From: an uncultured Bacilli bacterium
GTDB taxonomy: Bacteria; Bacillota_I; Bacilli_A; RF39; UBA660
NCBI GenBank assembly: GCA_904420615.1
Contig: CAJFVY010000035.1
Span: 1 to 40,698 of the forward strand
Length of the DNA: 40,698 bases
Reading direction: 5' to 3'
The notes under the pieces were generated by a model, which saw only the letters and a program-made list of their open reading frames with translations, had not been told where the DNA came from and did no database searches. A program made the translations under genes and the position numbers. Positions 1 through 8,294 of the stretch are shown here, piece after piece (positions within the stretch are counted from its first letter, which is position 1; every line of letters starts with the position of its first letter).

Positions 1-71
1 AACCCAAAAAGAATTCATTCTTCTATAGGGTATTATTCACCTATCGAGTTTGAAAAAATCTACTTTAATTC

Positions 72-96
72 AAAAAAAGAAGGGAAACCCCCCTCT
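72..96 (-). terminator. Intrinsic terminator after leader ORF (candidate attenuator)
   Basis: In the minus-strand RNA, AGAGGG pairs with CCCTTCT (one bulged base) around a GGGTTT loop, followed directly by seven T. An alternative structure is possible: AAG..GGGA at 124-132 pairs with TCCC..CTT at 77-85, consuming the terminator 3' arm. The two structures are mutually exclusive. Confidence 0.6.
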
Positions 97-142
97 AAAA
101 ACAGTACCAAATATTGACATAACTCCCAACTTTATTTTTCAT
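95..142 (-). CDS. Putative 15-aa leader peptide
   Basis: A minus-strand ATG preceded by AAAGGTGAG opens a 15-codon ORF reading MKNKVGSYVNIWYCF, then TAG. The stop codon lies in the first bases of the 5' arm of an intrinsic terminator (72-96). Codons 4-7 also hold AAGTTGGGA, which can pair with the terminator 3' arm. This geometry (promoter, SD, short ORF ending in rare W-Y-C-F codons, terminator) is that of a transcription-attenuation leader peptide. The controlled gene is outside the window, so the signal sensed (an aminoacyl-tRNA level or a ribosome-targeting drug) cannot be inferred. It could also be a chance short ORF. Confidence 0.45.
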   Translation of the reverse strand: MKNKVGSYVNIWYCF

Positions 143-169
143 ATGTCTCACCTTTGTCTTTCTAGGTTA

Positions 170-199
170 ATCATACCATATAATGATTTTCAAAATCAA
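170..199 (-). promoter_or_regulatory. Putative promoter for leader ORF and gene beyond left edge
   Basis: On the minus strand TTGATT (194-199) and TATGAT (170-175) are 18 bases apart. A well-placed AAAGGTGAG ribosome-binding site and an ATG follow within 35 bases. It lies just past the aspS terminator, so it starts a new unit running off the left end of the window. The -35 box is only moderately conserved. Confidence 0.5.
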
Positions 200-240
200 T
201 CCCTTTGACAAGTAAACTTTCATTTTAGACAACTATAGAC

Positions 241-269
241 AAAAAGTTACTAATAAGGAGTAACTTTTT
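241..269 (-). terminator. Terminator of the gatCAB-aspS operon
   Basis: A perfect 11-bp inverted repeat AAAAAGTTACT / AGTAACTTTTT with a 7-base loop lies two bases past the aspS stop codon. It has T runs on both strands, so it could work bidirectionally. Confidence 0.85.
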
Positions 270-271
270 AG

Positions 272-2014
272 TTAACGTAACTTAATATGTGCTTCTCTTA
301 ATTGTAATTCACTTACTTCGCTTGGAGCTCCCATCAAGTTATCAGCACCATTTGCATTTAATGGGAATGGAATTGTCTCTCTAATAGAATCTTCATCTAA
401 TAACATCATTAACATTCTATCAATTCCAGGAGCCATTCCAGCATGAGGTGGAGCACCATATTGAAAAGCCTCATATAAAGCTTTAAATCTAGTTTTTATA
501 TCTTCTTCTTTATAACCAGCTATTTCAAAAGCTTTACGCATAATATTTAAATCATGATTACGAACGGCACCACTAGCTAATTCAACACCATTACAAACAA
601 AGTCAAATTGATATGCCAAAATATCTTCTTTATTAGGATTATCTAAAGCTTCTAAACCGCCTTTTGGCATACTAAAAGGATTATGCATGAAAATATATTT
701 TTCTTCTTCTTCGCTCCATTCGTACATTGGAAAATCATTAATAATACAGAATTCAAAGCGATCATTATCTAATAACTCTAACTTACGACCTAATTCATTT
801 CTAATTTCTCCTGCTAGAGTTGCTGCTTTCATACGATCGGCAATAAAGAATAATACATCTTGTTTATGAAGTCCTGCCTTATCAATAATATCTTTTCTTT
901 CATCATCTGATAAGAACTTATCGATAGGACCTGCGAATGACATATCGTCATTTACTTTAATATAACCAATTCCTGGCATACCAATACTTTTAGCAAAATC
1001 AACTACTTCATTAAACCAAGAATTAGATTTACTAGCAATATTTTCTACTTTAATACCCTTAACCGTAACTCCTCTAAATGGACGGAATTCTGTTTCTTCG
1101 AATTGTTCAGTTAAATCAATAATAATAAGAGGATTTCTTAAATCAGGTTTATCTGTTCCATATTTTTCCATAGCTTCTTTATAACTAATTCTTGGAAAAG
1201 GACGATCACTAACCTTTTTATCCGAAAATTTCTTAAAAGTCTTATAGAATATTTTCTCTCCAACTTCTAAAACATCATCTTCCTCCGCAAAAGCCATTTC
1301 AAAATCTAATTGATAAAATTCTCCATAGACACGATCACTTCTTGCATCCTCATCACGAAAACATGGAGCAATTTGAAAATAGCGATCAAAACCAGCACAC
1401 ATTAATAGCTGTTTAAATTGTTGAGGAGCTTGAGGTAGTGCATAAAACTTTCCTTGATATTTACGACTTGGTACAATAAAGTCTCTAGCTCCTTCTGGAC
1501 TAGATGCTGTCAAAATAGGAGTTGTAATTTCTAAGAAATGATCATCCGTCATCTCTTCACGCAAGAAAGAAATGACCTTACTCCTAAATATAATATTATC
1601 TTTTACTTTAGGATTTCTTAAGTCCAAATAACGATATTTTAAACGTACATCCTCTCCTACTTCTTTACTAGTAATAACTTCAAAAGGTAATACGTTTTTA
1701 CACTTACCTAGTACTTCAATCTTATCTACTAAAAGCTCAATTTTACCTGTTTTAATCTTTGGATTATAATCCTCTTCTTTTCTTTTTCTAACAGTTCCAG
1801 AAACACTAATACTAGACTCTCTAGTTAAACCATCAAAAATACTATCATCATTACTAACTAACTGTAAAGTTCCAAACTGATCACGAAGATCAACGAAAAT
1901 TACACCACCATGATCACGAATATTTTCAATAAAACCAGCTACTTTAACATTTTTACCGACATCATCTTTTTCTAGTTTTGACGCTAAATGATCTCTATAT
2001 TTATTTGCCTTCAT
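272..2014 (-). CDS. aspS: Aspartyl-tRNA synthetase, probably non-discriminating
   Basis: Class II synthetase of 580 residues, the usual length for bacterial AspRS. It charges tRNA-Asp with aspartate in the cytoplasm. Visible parts are an N-terminal OB-fold anticodon domain (about 1-105), class II motif 2 with FRDEDARSDR, a GAD insertion (about 290-410), and motif 3 near the C-terminus (GIDRMLMML, followed by IPFPLNANGADNLMGAPSEV). After motif 2 it reads GEFYQLD rather than the EFTQLD of most Bacillus-type enzymes. Its 5' end overlaps gatB by 14 bases, and it is the last gene of the T-box operon with gatCAB. This context strongly suggests it also makes Asp-tRNA-Asn for GatCAB to amidate. Non-discrimination is inferred from operon context, not proved by a residue. 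Confidence 0.95.
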   Translation of the reverse strand: MKANKYRDHLASKLEKDDVGKNVKVAGFIENIRDHGGVIFVDLRDQFGTLQLVSNDDSIFDGLTRESSISVSGTVRKRKEEDYNPKIKTGKIELLVDKIEVLGKCKNVLPFEVITSKEVGEDVRLKYRYLDLRNPKVKDNIIFRSKVISFLREEMTDDHFLEITTPILTASSPEGARDFIVPSRKYQGKFYALPQAPQQFKQLLMCAGFDRYFQIAPCFRDEDARSDRVYGEFYQLDFEMAFAEEDDVLEVGEKIFYKTFKKFSDKKVSDRPFPRISYKEAMEKYGTDKPDLRNPLIIIDLTEQFEETEFRPFRGVTVKGIKVENIASKSNSWFNEVVDFAKSIGMPGIGYIKVNDDMSFAGPIDKFLSDDERKDIIDKAGLHKQDVLFFIADRMKAATLAGEIRNELGRKLELLDNDRFEFCIINDFPMYEWSEEEEKYIFMHNPFSMPKGGLEALDNPNKEDILAYQFDFVCNGVELASGAVRNHDLNIMRKAFEIAGYKEEDIKTRFKALYEAFQYGAPPHAGMAPGIDRMLMMLLDEDSIRETIPFPLNANGADNLMGAPSEVSELQLREAHIKLR

Positions 2015-3446
2015 ACTCTTTTTTCCTTTCTTCTAATTGTTGTTTTATTAAATCCAAAGTCCTATTTGGATTTGCTTGTCTATTACTCTTTTGCATTACT
2101 TTTCCCATGAAAAAGTTTACCACATATTGATTATCTTCTTCAAGATATTGTCTTAATTGTTCAGGATTTTCTGAAAAGACAGCTTTAATATAATCAAGTA
2201 ATACTTGGTCATCATCAATTTGACTTAAAGAAGATTCTTCTATAATTTCTACTGGATCTTTTTTCTTTTCGATAGCTTGATACATAATCTTCTTACCATG
2301 ATCTAAAGATATTTTACCTTTATGAACATAATCAATAATACCACTTAACATCTTAGGTGTAATAAAGAATTCATCTAATCCTATTTCTAGTTTATTTAAA
2401 GAACTAAGTACACTAGTTGTAACAAAATTAACAGCTAATTCAATATCACTACCATAACTTAATACTTCTTCAAAATAATCAGCTATATCCCTGTTCTTAG
2501 ATAATACCTGTGCATCATACTCACTTAAATGATATTCTTTTATATACTTTTCAAAGCGATCTAACTTTAACATTGGAATACTTTTTTCTAGTTCTTCTTT
2601 ATAAGCATCTGTTAATTTAACTGGTGGAATATTAGGTTCTACATAATATTTATAGTCTATGGCATCTACCTTTTCTCTCATCGAATACGTTTTACCATCT
2701 TCATCAATTCTTCTTGTTTCTTGTACTACTTCTTTGCCTTCATCTAAAAGAGCACTTTGACGTTTAATTTCATATAAAATTGCGGCTTTGACACTATTAA
2801 AAGCATTGATATTTTTCATCTCTACTTTAGTACCTAATTTAGTTTCGCCTTTCTTTTTCAAGGAGATATTGACATCGCATCTCATTTGTCCTTTATCGCT
2901 TTTTGCTTCACTAACACCACAGAATAAGAATACATCACGTAAGTCTTCTAGGAAAGTTACAGCTTCTTCTGCACTAGAAATACATGGCTCGGTTACAATT
3001 TCCATTAAAGGAATACCACTACGATTATAGTCAATCAAAGAATACGTATTATAATGATCCAAACTAGCCGTATCTTCTTCTAGATGCAATTGATGAATTA
3101 AAATTCGTTTCGTTTTACCATCTACCATAATATCTAAATAACCATTTCTTCCCATAGGTTTCGTCATTTGGGTAATTTGATAACCCTTTGGAAGATCAGC
3201 ATAGAAATAGTTCTTACGATCAAAAATTACTTCATCCGGTGTCGTACAATGTAGGGCCATAGCCGTTTTTAAGGCTTTACGACAAGCTTCTTCGTTTACA
3301 ACAGGTAAGATACCAGGTAGGCCTAAATCTACTGGTGCGACATTAATATTTGGAATATGTGTATATTCGTTACGTGCACTAGAAAAGTTTTTAGACTTTG
3401 TATCTAACTCACAATGTACTTCTAAACCAATTACTACTTCATACAT
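2001..3446 (-). CDS. gatB: Asp/Glu-tRNA amidotransferase subunit B
   Basis: 481 residues, full length for GatB. This subunit binds the mischarged tRNA and phosphorylates the Asp or Glu side chain before amidation. The sequence begins with the family signature YEVVIGLEVHCELDTKSK and has the conserved zinc-site/kinase-core region with YFYADLPKGYQIT. It ends in the YqeY-like helical tail (NFFMGKVMQKSNRQANPN). It overlaps gatA by 13 bases upstream and aspS by 14 bases downstream, so translation of the operon is probably coupled. In bacteria lacking AsnRS or GlnRS the complex makes Asn-tRNA and/or Gln-tRNA. Confidence 0.97.
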   Translation of the reverse strand: MYEVVIGLEVHCELDTKSKNFSSARNEYTHIPNINVAPVDLGLPGILPVVNEEACRKALKTAMALHCTTPDEVIFDRKNYFYADLPKGYQITQMTKPMGRNGYLDIMVDGKTKRILIHQLHLEEDTASLDHYNTYSLIDYNRSGIPLMEIVTEPCISSAEEAVTFLEDLRDVFLFCGVSEAKSDKGQMRCDVNISLKKKGETKLGTKVEMKNINAFNSVKAAILYEIKRQSALLDEGKEVVQETRRIDEDGKTYSMREKVDAIDYKYYVEPNIPPVKLTDAYKEELEKSIPMLKLDRFEKYIKEYHLSEYDAQVLSKNRDIADYFEEVLSYGSDIELAVNFVTTSVLSSLNKLEIGLDEFFITPKMLSGIIDYVHKGKISLDHGKKIMYQAIEKKKDPVEIIEESSLSQIDDDQVLLDYIKAVFSENPEQLRQYLEEDNQYVVNFFMGKVMQKSNRQANPNRTLDLIKQQLEERKKEYEGK

Positions 3447-4903
3447 CTTTCATCACCTGCTTTCATACCTTTTAATCCTGTTATTTTCTCTATTTGATAA
3501 GCCATATTTAAAACAACATCATCTTCTTTTACTTTACCTGTTAAATTGATACCAATTGGACAGTGATCAATAAAGCCACTTGGTAAAGTAATACTAGGAA
3601 AACCACCAAAATTACCAATAGCCATGTGATTTTCCATTAATAAGTAACGTTCTGATAATTGATCTGTTGCTTCGTTAAAATGAGGTGCTGCTCCGCCACT
3701 ACATGGTAAGATCATTCCGTCATAAGTTTTAAATAGTTCATTCATCTTATCTACAATTAATCTTCTAATACGGCAAGCATTTAAATATAATTTTTCTTGA
3801 TTTTCTTTTTGTAAAATATAACTTCCTAAAACAAATCGACGTTTAATTAATTCAGAAAAACCTTTCGTCCTAGCATCAAACATAATCTCCAGAACAGTAT
3901 TACCTTCTCCTCTTGGACCAAACTGTATTCCCGTTAAGTTAGCATTATTACTAGTAGCTTCAGCACAAGAAATACACATATAAGTAGGATAAATAGCCGC
4001 TAATAAGTCTTGATCAATTGATACTTCTTCCACTATAAAGCCATTTTCTTTCATTTTATCTAATAATTCATAAAAATTGTCTAACACTTCTAAGACCGTT
4101 TTATCTTTTTCTTTATCATACTGACTACGATCACAAATTTCCTTAATATAGAAAATTTTACGCCCCTTAATAGAATTATCTAGGGTTTCTGTTAAGTCTT
4201 TACCATCATCTTTTAAACTTGTCATATCATGAGGATCATATCCTTTGATAATATTGGTAACTACTGCGATATCATAGACAGAACGAGCAAAGCAACCAAC
4301 ATGATCTAAACTAGATGCAAAAGCAAATAATCCATATCTTGAAATTAACCCATAAGTTGGTTTAAATCCTACAACGCCCCCGAAAGCAGCTGGTTTACGG
4401 ATAGAATCTCCTGTATCGGAACCAATCGCAAAAGGTACAATACCAAGGGCAACAGCAGCAGCACTACCGGCACTACTACCACCAATTTCACGAGTTTTAT
4501 CCCATGGGTTATATACAATTCCTGTATGTCCAGTCGTACCAGTTCCTCCCATAGCTAACTCATCAAGAACTGTTTTACCAACTAATACTCCTCCTGCTTC
4601 CTTTAATTTCTTATAAACTGTGGCATCAAAAACAGGAATATAATCTTTTAAAATATTACTAGATGCTGTAGTTAAAATATTACTCGTTGAAATATTATCT
4701 TTCAAAGCATATGGTATACCAGTAATAATGGTATCTTTCTTCTTTTTCATTTTATACTTATCAATAATTGTTACAAAAGGGTTATACTCTTCTTGATATT
4801 GATGAGCTAATTTATTAGCTTCTTGAAATAATTCTTCACTTGTCACTTCGTCTTTATCTAAAGCTTCTCTTAATTCTTTTAAAGTCATTTTACTATATTC
4901 CAT
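3434..4903 (-). CDS. gatA: Asp/Glu-tRNA amidotransferase subunit A
   Basis: 489 residues, an amidase-signature enzyme that releases ammonia from glutamine for GatB. The Ser-cisSer-Lys triad is readable as Lys68 (in YALKDN), Ser143 (in GGSSAGSA) and Ser167 (in GSDTGDSIRKPAAF). The 75- and 24-residue spacings match the family. The usual DTGGSIR is DTGDSIR here, a small oddity next to the nucleophile. It starts 1 base after the gatC stop with a good AAAGGTGG ribosome-binding site. Second gene of the T-box operon. Confidence 0.97.
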   Translation of the reverse strand: MEYSKMTLKELREALDKDEVTSEELFQEANKLAHQYQEEYNPFVTIIDKYKMKKKKDTIITGIPYALKDNISTSNILTTASSNILKDYIPVFDATVYKKLKEAGGVLVGKTVLDELAMGGTGTTGHTGIVYNPWDKTREIGGSSAGSAAAVALGIVPFAIGSDTGDSIRKPAAFGGVVGFKPTYGLISRYGLFAFASSLDHVGCFARSVYDIAVVTNIIKGYDPHDMTSLKDDGKDLTETLDNSIKGRKIFYIKEICDRSQYDKEKDKTVLEVLDNFYELLDKMKENGFIVEEVSIDQDLLAAIYPTYMCISCAEATSNNANLTGIQFGPRGEGNTVLEIMFDARTKGFSELIKRRFVLGSYILQKENQEKLYLNACRIRRLIVDKMNELFKTYDGMILPCSGGAAPHFNEATDQLSERYLLMENHMAIGNFGGFPSITLPSGFIDHCPIGINLTGKVKEDDVVLNMAYQIEKITGLKGMKAGDERCMK

Positions 4904-4904
4904 T

Positions 4905-5201
4905 TTATTCCACCACCTTTGGTACTTTTACTTGATCATTAATCTGATGCTTACAGTTGGCTAATACTTCGTTTACTGTTAGAGTTTCATTTTCATCTAC
5001 TTCATCCTTTCTCCATTCTACATCATAAGTAATATAAGGAAAAGTCATAGGTTTTACCTCTTTAATATTAGGAATCTCTCCTATTAAATCCATTTGCTTT
5101 AAAATAATTTTAAATTCTTTTTCTAATGTTTCATATTCTTCTTCCTTCATATCAAACATTAATTTAGAAGCATACTTTTTTAAATCCTCTTTACTAACCA
5201 T
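4905..5201 (-). CDS. gatC: Asp/Glu-tRNA amidotransferase subunit C
   Basis: 98 residues, the normal size for GatC, the small subunit that wraps around and stabilises GatA-GatB. It has the helical N-terminus (SKEDLKKYASKL) and the conserved central and C-terminal segments (KPMTFPYI, WRKDEVDE). First gene of the operon, preceded by AGAAAGGATG and, 25 bases further up, by the T-box terminator. Expression should therefore follow uncharged tRNA levels. Confidence 0.95.
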   Translation of the reverse strand: MVSKEDLKKYASKLMFDMKEEEYETLEKEFKIILKQMDLIGEIPNIKEVKPMTFPYITYDVEWRKDEVDENETLTVNEVLANCKHQINDQVKVPKVVE

Positions 5202-5225
5202 TTTTCATCATCCTTTCTAACAACA

Positions 5226-5455
5226 AAAAATTCTCAATCCCATAAGGGACGAGAATTATAAACCCGCGGTACCACCCAATTTATTACCAGACACGATAAT
5301 CGCTTTCTTTGATAACGAGGTTATCCCCGGCTTAGTCTACTAAATTTCTTTAAGCACTCCGAAGTGTTATTCACTATAACCATTTATTTGCTCTCACCAA
5401 CCACAAACTCTCTTAAAAATAAGTTATAATTACTTCTCTTCATCATCATTTTGAC
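5226..5455 (-). ncRNA. T-box riboswitch leader, specifier probably AAC (Asn)
   Basis: The minus-strand RNA carries the diagnostic antiterminator sequence GGGTGGTACCGCGG (about 5263-5278) and Stem I elements (AGAGAG, GGTTGGTGAGAGC). It ends in a terminator at 5229-5257 (AATTCTC / GAGAATT, inner CCC/GGG, then six T). In the specifier-loop position the RNA reads GTGAATAACACTTC. By the usual GAA-N-codon-A layout the specifier is AAC (5366-5368), an asparagine codon. This fits control of gatCAB-aspS by uncharged tRNA-Asn. A GAA triplet (5370-5372) sits just upstream, so a second Glu reading cannot be excluded. Transcription reads through when uncharged tRNA binds. Confidence 0.93.
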
Positions 5456-5461
5456 AAGTCT

Positions 5462-5490
5462 ATTTTACTATTATTCTACCAAGATGTCAA
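5462..5490 (-). promoter_or_regulatory. Promoter of T-box gatCAB-aspS operon
   Basis: Perfect -35 TTGACA (5485-5490), 17-base spacer, -10 TAAAAT (5462-5467), directly upstream of the T-box leader on the minus strand. Confidence 0.85.
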
Positions 5491-5515
5491 TTTTTTAAAC
5501 TATAAATTTTATCTT

Positions 5516-6199
5516 TTAAACTCTATTTAGCACTTTACGGTAAGTATTAACTGCTTTTCTGCCACTATCTTGATTTGCTACTAATCTTATATTACCAAGA
5601 TAATCTTCATTTTCTAAAATATCTTGATTACGTGCTAAACAACTAGCATAATAAGATTGTACATCACCATTAGCATGAGCAACAGCATCTGCTAATAGTA
5701 GTGTATTCTCTCCAGCATATAAGCGAACTTTTTCATCACAAATAACTCTACTAGCATTTAAAGCTTTATTTACATCATCTGTCTTAGATACTGTGTCAAC
5801 ATAGTTACTATAATCATGATCATTATAAGGAACAACACGACTTAATTTTAATAATTGTTGTAATTTTTGCTTAGAAACTTCCTCTTTTTCAGCCTCTTCC
5901 TTTACTGCTGCCACAATAGTGGTTTTATCATCATCTGTGCTTTCTTCAAAGTTTGCATCACTAAACAATACAACCATAGATTGTTGTAATAATGAATTTT
6001 CCATATTTGTTATAGAATCTAATATTTCTACATCTTGTACATTACTAACAAAATCCTCTACTTTAAAACTACGATCTGATAAATAAGCAAGTACATTGTA
6101 ATAATCCTCATTTCCTACTATCTTTGCTAATAGAGGTGTCATCTTCTCCGCTACTTCAGGTGCTACATTTTTTAACAATTCAATTACTATACCTTTCAT
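5516..6199 (-). CDS. Hypothetical helical protein
   Basis: 227 residues, not recognised. It has no signal peptide or membrane segment and is acidic in the middle (ESTDDDK, EEAEKEEVSKQ). The C-terminal third looks helical with a repeated Leu/Ala pattern (ALNASRVICDEKVRLY, TLLLADAVAHANGD), suggestive of a helical-repeat fold. The start is supported by AAAGGGAG 8 bases upstream. A clear promoter (6234-6262) precedes it. It ends just upstream of the T-box promoter, so it is probably a single-gene unit. Confidence 0.75.
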   Translation of the reverse strand: MKGIVIELLKNVAPEVAEKMTPLLAKIVGNEDYYNVLAYLSDRSFKVEDFVSNVQDVEILDSITNMENSLLQQSMVVLFSDANFEESTDDDKTTIVAAVKEEAEKEEVSKQKLQQLLKLSRVVPYNDHDYSNYVDTVSKTDDVNKALNASRVICDEKVRLYAGENTLLLADAVAHANGDVQSYYASCLARNQDILENEDYLGNIRLVANQDSGRKAVNTYRKVLNRV

Positions 6200-6233
6200 T
6201 CTATTTTCTCCCTTTCATGTAAAGATAGCATGT

Positions 6234-6262
6234 ATTATATCATTTTTTTGTCGAATAAGCAA
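6234..6262 (-). promoter_or_regulatory. Promoter of the 227-aa hypothetical gene
   Basis: TTGCTT (6257-6262), 17-base spacer, TATAAT (6234-6239) on the minus strand, 35 bases upstream of the ATG at 6199. Confidence 0.75.
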
Positions 6263-6281
6263 GGGTTTTTTATTAAACATT

Positions 6282-6821
6282 TTATCGAATCATCGTGTAT
6301 ACTTTCTCATCATAGTACTTATCTTCTAATTTATAACCATCATGTTTTATGGATTCAAACTGCATGTCAAGACTTTCTGCCAAGTGAATAGAATCAATAT
6401 TTTCTACTACAATATCTGCTTCAACCCTATGAAATTTTAACTCCTGAAAGGCAAAATCGAGTATTTTTTCTACCGCTTCTTTGGCATAACCTTGTTTATT
6501 ATATCGATAACTAATAATATAACCTATTTTACAATTATTATTTAAAGTATCTTTAGAATGAAGATGGATAGCCCCAATCATTTCATTACTATTCTTTTCA
6601 ACAATTCCCCATCTAAAATGGTTCCCATTAAGATACCATTCTTTATATTTAGAAACCAAATCCTGGTACTCCCCTAAACTTTTAAAGGGTACCTGATAAT
6701 AAAACTTATACCAATCAAAATTATTAAAAATGTTTTGATATAACATCTTAGCATCTATATCTGTAATCTTCCGAAGCATTAACCTTTCTGTTTCTAATTC
6801 TTTATATTTATCTTCAATCAT
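6282..6821 (-). CDS. GNAT acetyltransferase, RimJ/RimL type
   Basis: 179 residues. The start ETERLMLRKITDIDA is typical of RimJ/RimL-like GNAT enzymes. The acetyl-CoA-binding motif A is seen as IGYIISYRYNKQGYAKEAVEKIL. It is followed by FHRVEADIVVENIDSIHLAESL, the usual motif-B pattern where Asn and Ser bind CoA. Such enzymes N-acetylate ribosomal proteins, small metabolites or antibiotics, and the substrate here is unknown. It lies 17 bases downstream of another GNAT gene and is probably cotranscribed with it. Confidence 0.88.
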   Translation of the reverse strand: MIEDKYKELETERLMLRKITDIDAKMLYQNIFNNFDWYKFYYQVPFKSLGEYQDLVSKYKEWYLNGNHFRWGIVEKNSNEMIGAIHLHSKDTLNNNCKIGYIISYRYNKQGYAKEAVEKILDFAFQELKFHRVEADIVVENIDSIHLAESLDMQFESIKHDGYKLEDKYYDEKVYTMIR

Positions 6822-6838
6822 GTTTATTTTTCTCCTTT

Positions 6839-7951
6839 TTATATTTGATCAGAATCTAGTAAGAATATTGGTAATGGAAACCACGATTCTAATAATTCAT
6901 TTACTCTATTTTTCTCTAACACAACACTATTAGTTTGTAATATTATTTTTTGCATTGCGTCATAAGAAACTTCTAAATCAAAGTGTTTACTTTTGTTACT
7001 AACAATTGCTTTTCCTTCATAAACTTCAATAGTAAAAGTATCGTAAGCAATTACCTTGATTCCTAAAGAACCTTCTTTTAAGATTTCATGTCTTAAACGA
7101 TAATTTAAAAAAACAGAAATTACTTTTTCTAGATGAATAATTTGAAAAAGCTTATTATTTTTATTATATATCATTTTATTGCTAGTATTTTCTTTATCAT
7201 AATCGCTATTCAATATCTTTCTTTTTATTTCATCAAGTTGTTTATATGCCATAAATGTAGTAATTATTCCTTTTAGTTGTTTCTTGTCTTCTACTTTTAT
7301 TTCTTCTATTTCATTTTCAAGAGGAAAATAAACTAAATAACCAATTATATGACTTTGATGTAAAATAAAATATCCTTCTTTACACCACTGAATACAATTA
7401 TCTATAAAGTCTTTCTTGGTTCTCTTTATATATAGTTCACTTTGTTCATAAAGGGGCAAAGAATAATCTACATATTCATTATTACCATCTTCCATTTTAC
7501 AAAAATGAATATCAGGATTTATATTACGAGAAGCAGAATAAGATACATAATAGCACTGATTGCTAGATTCATATAAAAAATGATGATAACGCTCATATTT
7601 ACCACTTAAAAAAGCCATATCACAATTTTGTTCTCTTAATAATTTATTAGCATAATTAAGCATTTGTTGCATTAACCCCTGATTACGATAATCTTTATGT
7701 ACACAAACACTACCAATCTCCCCTATTTTTAACGTGTCTTCTAAACATACTAAATCTCTACAAAGCAAACAAAAAATAGCAACGATCTTATCATCTTCTT
7801 TTATTATATAATGATTTTTCATTCTGTTTTTATTTTCATTATATAATACTGGTACACTTTTTACCATATCTTTTTCAAAGCATAAATTAACAAGCTTAAT
7901 TATCTCATCTGCATCTTGATCTTGTGCTATCTCTATTTTTAGATCATTCAT
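6839..7951 (-). CDS. GNAT acetyltransferase with C-terminal extension (Eis-like layout)
   Basis: 370 residues. The N-terminal half is a GNAT domain with IGSVCVHKDYRNQGLMQQML (about 82-101), the acetyl-CoA pyrophosphate-binding loop. It ends with MAFLSGKYERYHHFLYESSN, as in Eis-like enzymes. The rest resembles a second degenerate GNAT plus a small C-terminal domain, the arrangement of Eis-type N-acetyltransferases (about 400 residues). Assignment to Eis itself is not certain. The start has GAGGT upstream. First gene of a probable two-gene unit with the following GNAT. Confidence 0.8.
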   Translation of the reverse strand: MNDLKIEIAQDQDADEIIKLVNLCFEKDMVKSVPVLYNENKNRMKNHYIIKEDDKIVAIFCLLCRDLVCLEDTLKIGEIGSVCVHKDYRNQGLMQQMLNYANKLLREQNCDMAFLSGKYERYHHFLYESSNQCYYVSYSASRNINPDIHFCKMEDGNNEYVDYSLPLYEQSELYIKRTKKDFIDNCIQWCKEGYFILHQSHIIGYLVYFPLENEIEEIKVEDKKQLKGIITTFMAYKQLDEIKRKILNSDYDKENTSNKMIYNKNNKLFQIIHLEKVISVFLNYRLRHEILKEGSLGIKVIAYDTFTIEVYEGKAIVSNKSKHFDLEVSYDAMQKIILQTNSVVLEKNRVNELLESWFPLPIFLLDSDQI

Positions 7952-7984
7952 ATTCTTACCTCATTTTCATCATAATTCAATATT

Positions 7985-8012
7985 ACTATATCATAATTTA
8001 TATATATTACAA
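7985..8012 (-). promoter_or_regulatory. Putative promoter of the two-GNAT unit
   Basis: TTGTAA (8007-8012), 16-base spacer, TATAGT (7985-7990) on the minus strand, 34 bases upstream of the ATG at 7951. The surroundings are very AT-rich, so the call is moderate. Confidence 0.45.
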
Positions 8013-8104
8013 AACTAAAATATAAAAGGTAATTCGTAAATTTATACTTGTTTTAACATAATCGTGTATAATAGAATATATGCATATTTAATGGTGAAAA
8101 AATT

Positions 8105-8291
8105 ATGAAGATGGAAAACAAATACAAATTATAATGACAAATGGGAATATTATTCTAGCTTCATCTTATAATACGAGATTATATATGAAGACACAGAACC
8201 ATTCAGTATAGAAGATATTACCATTTCTATATCTCCTAGTACTAATGAAATAGGATTTATAGGGCCTCAAAAGATACTTCTAAAATATTAG
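8105..8291 (+). pseudogene. Decayed short gene with frameshift
   Basis: This 437-bp gap between genes holds a plus-strand coding relic. One frame reads DGKQIQIIMTNGNIILASSY up to about 8175-8187. A second frame continues EDTEPFSIEDITISISPS and then NEIGFIGPQKILLKY with a TAG at 8289-8291. Both halves have protein-like composition and would join through a single-base indel. It is followed by a strong terminator, as a real gene end would be. The parent family is not recognised and the start is unclear. It could instead be one small gene broken by a sequencing error. Confidence 0.45.
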
Positions 8292-8294
8292 AAA

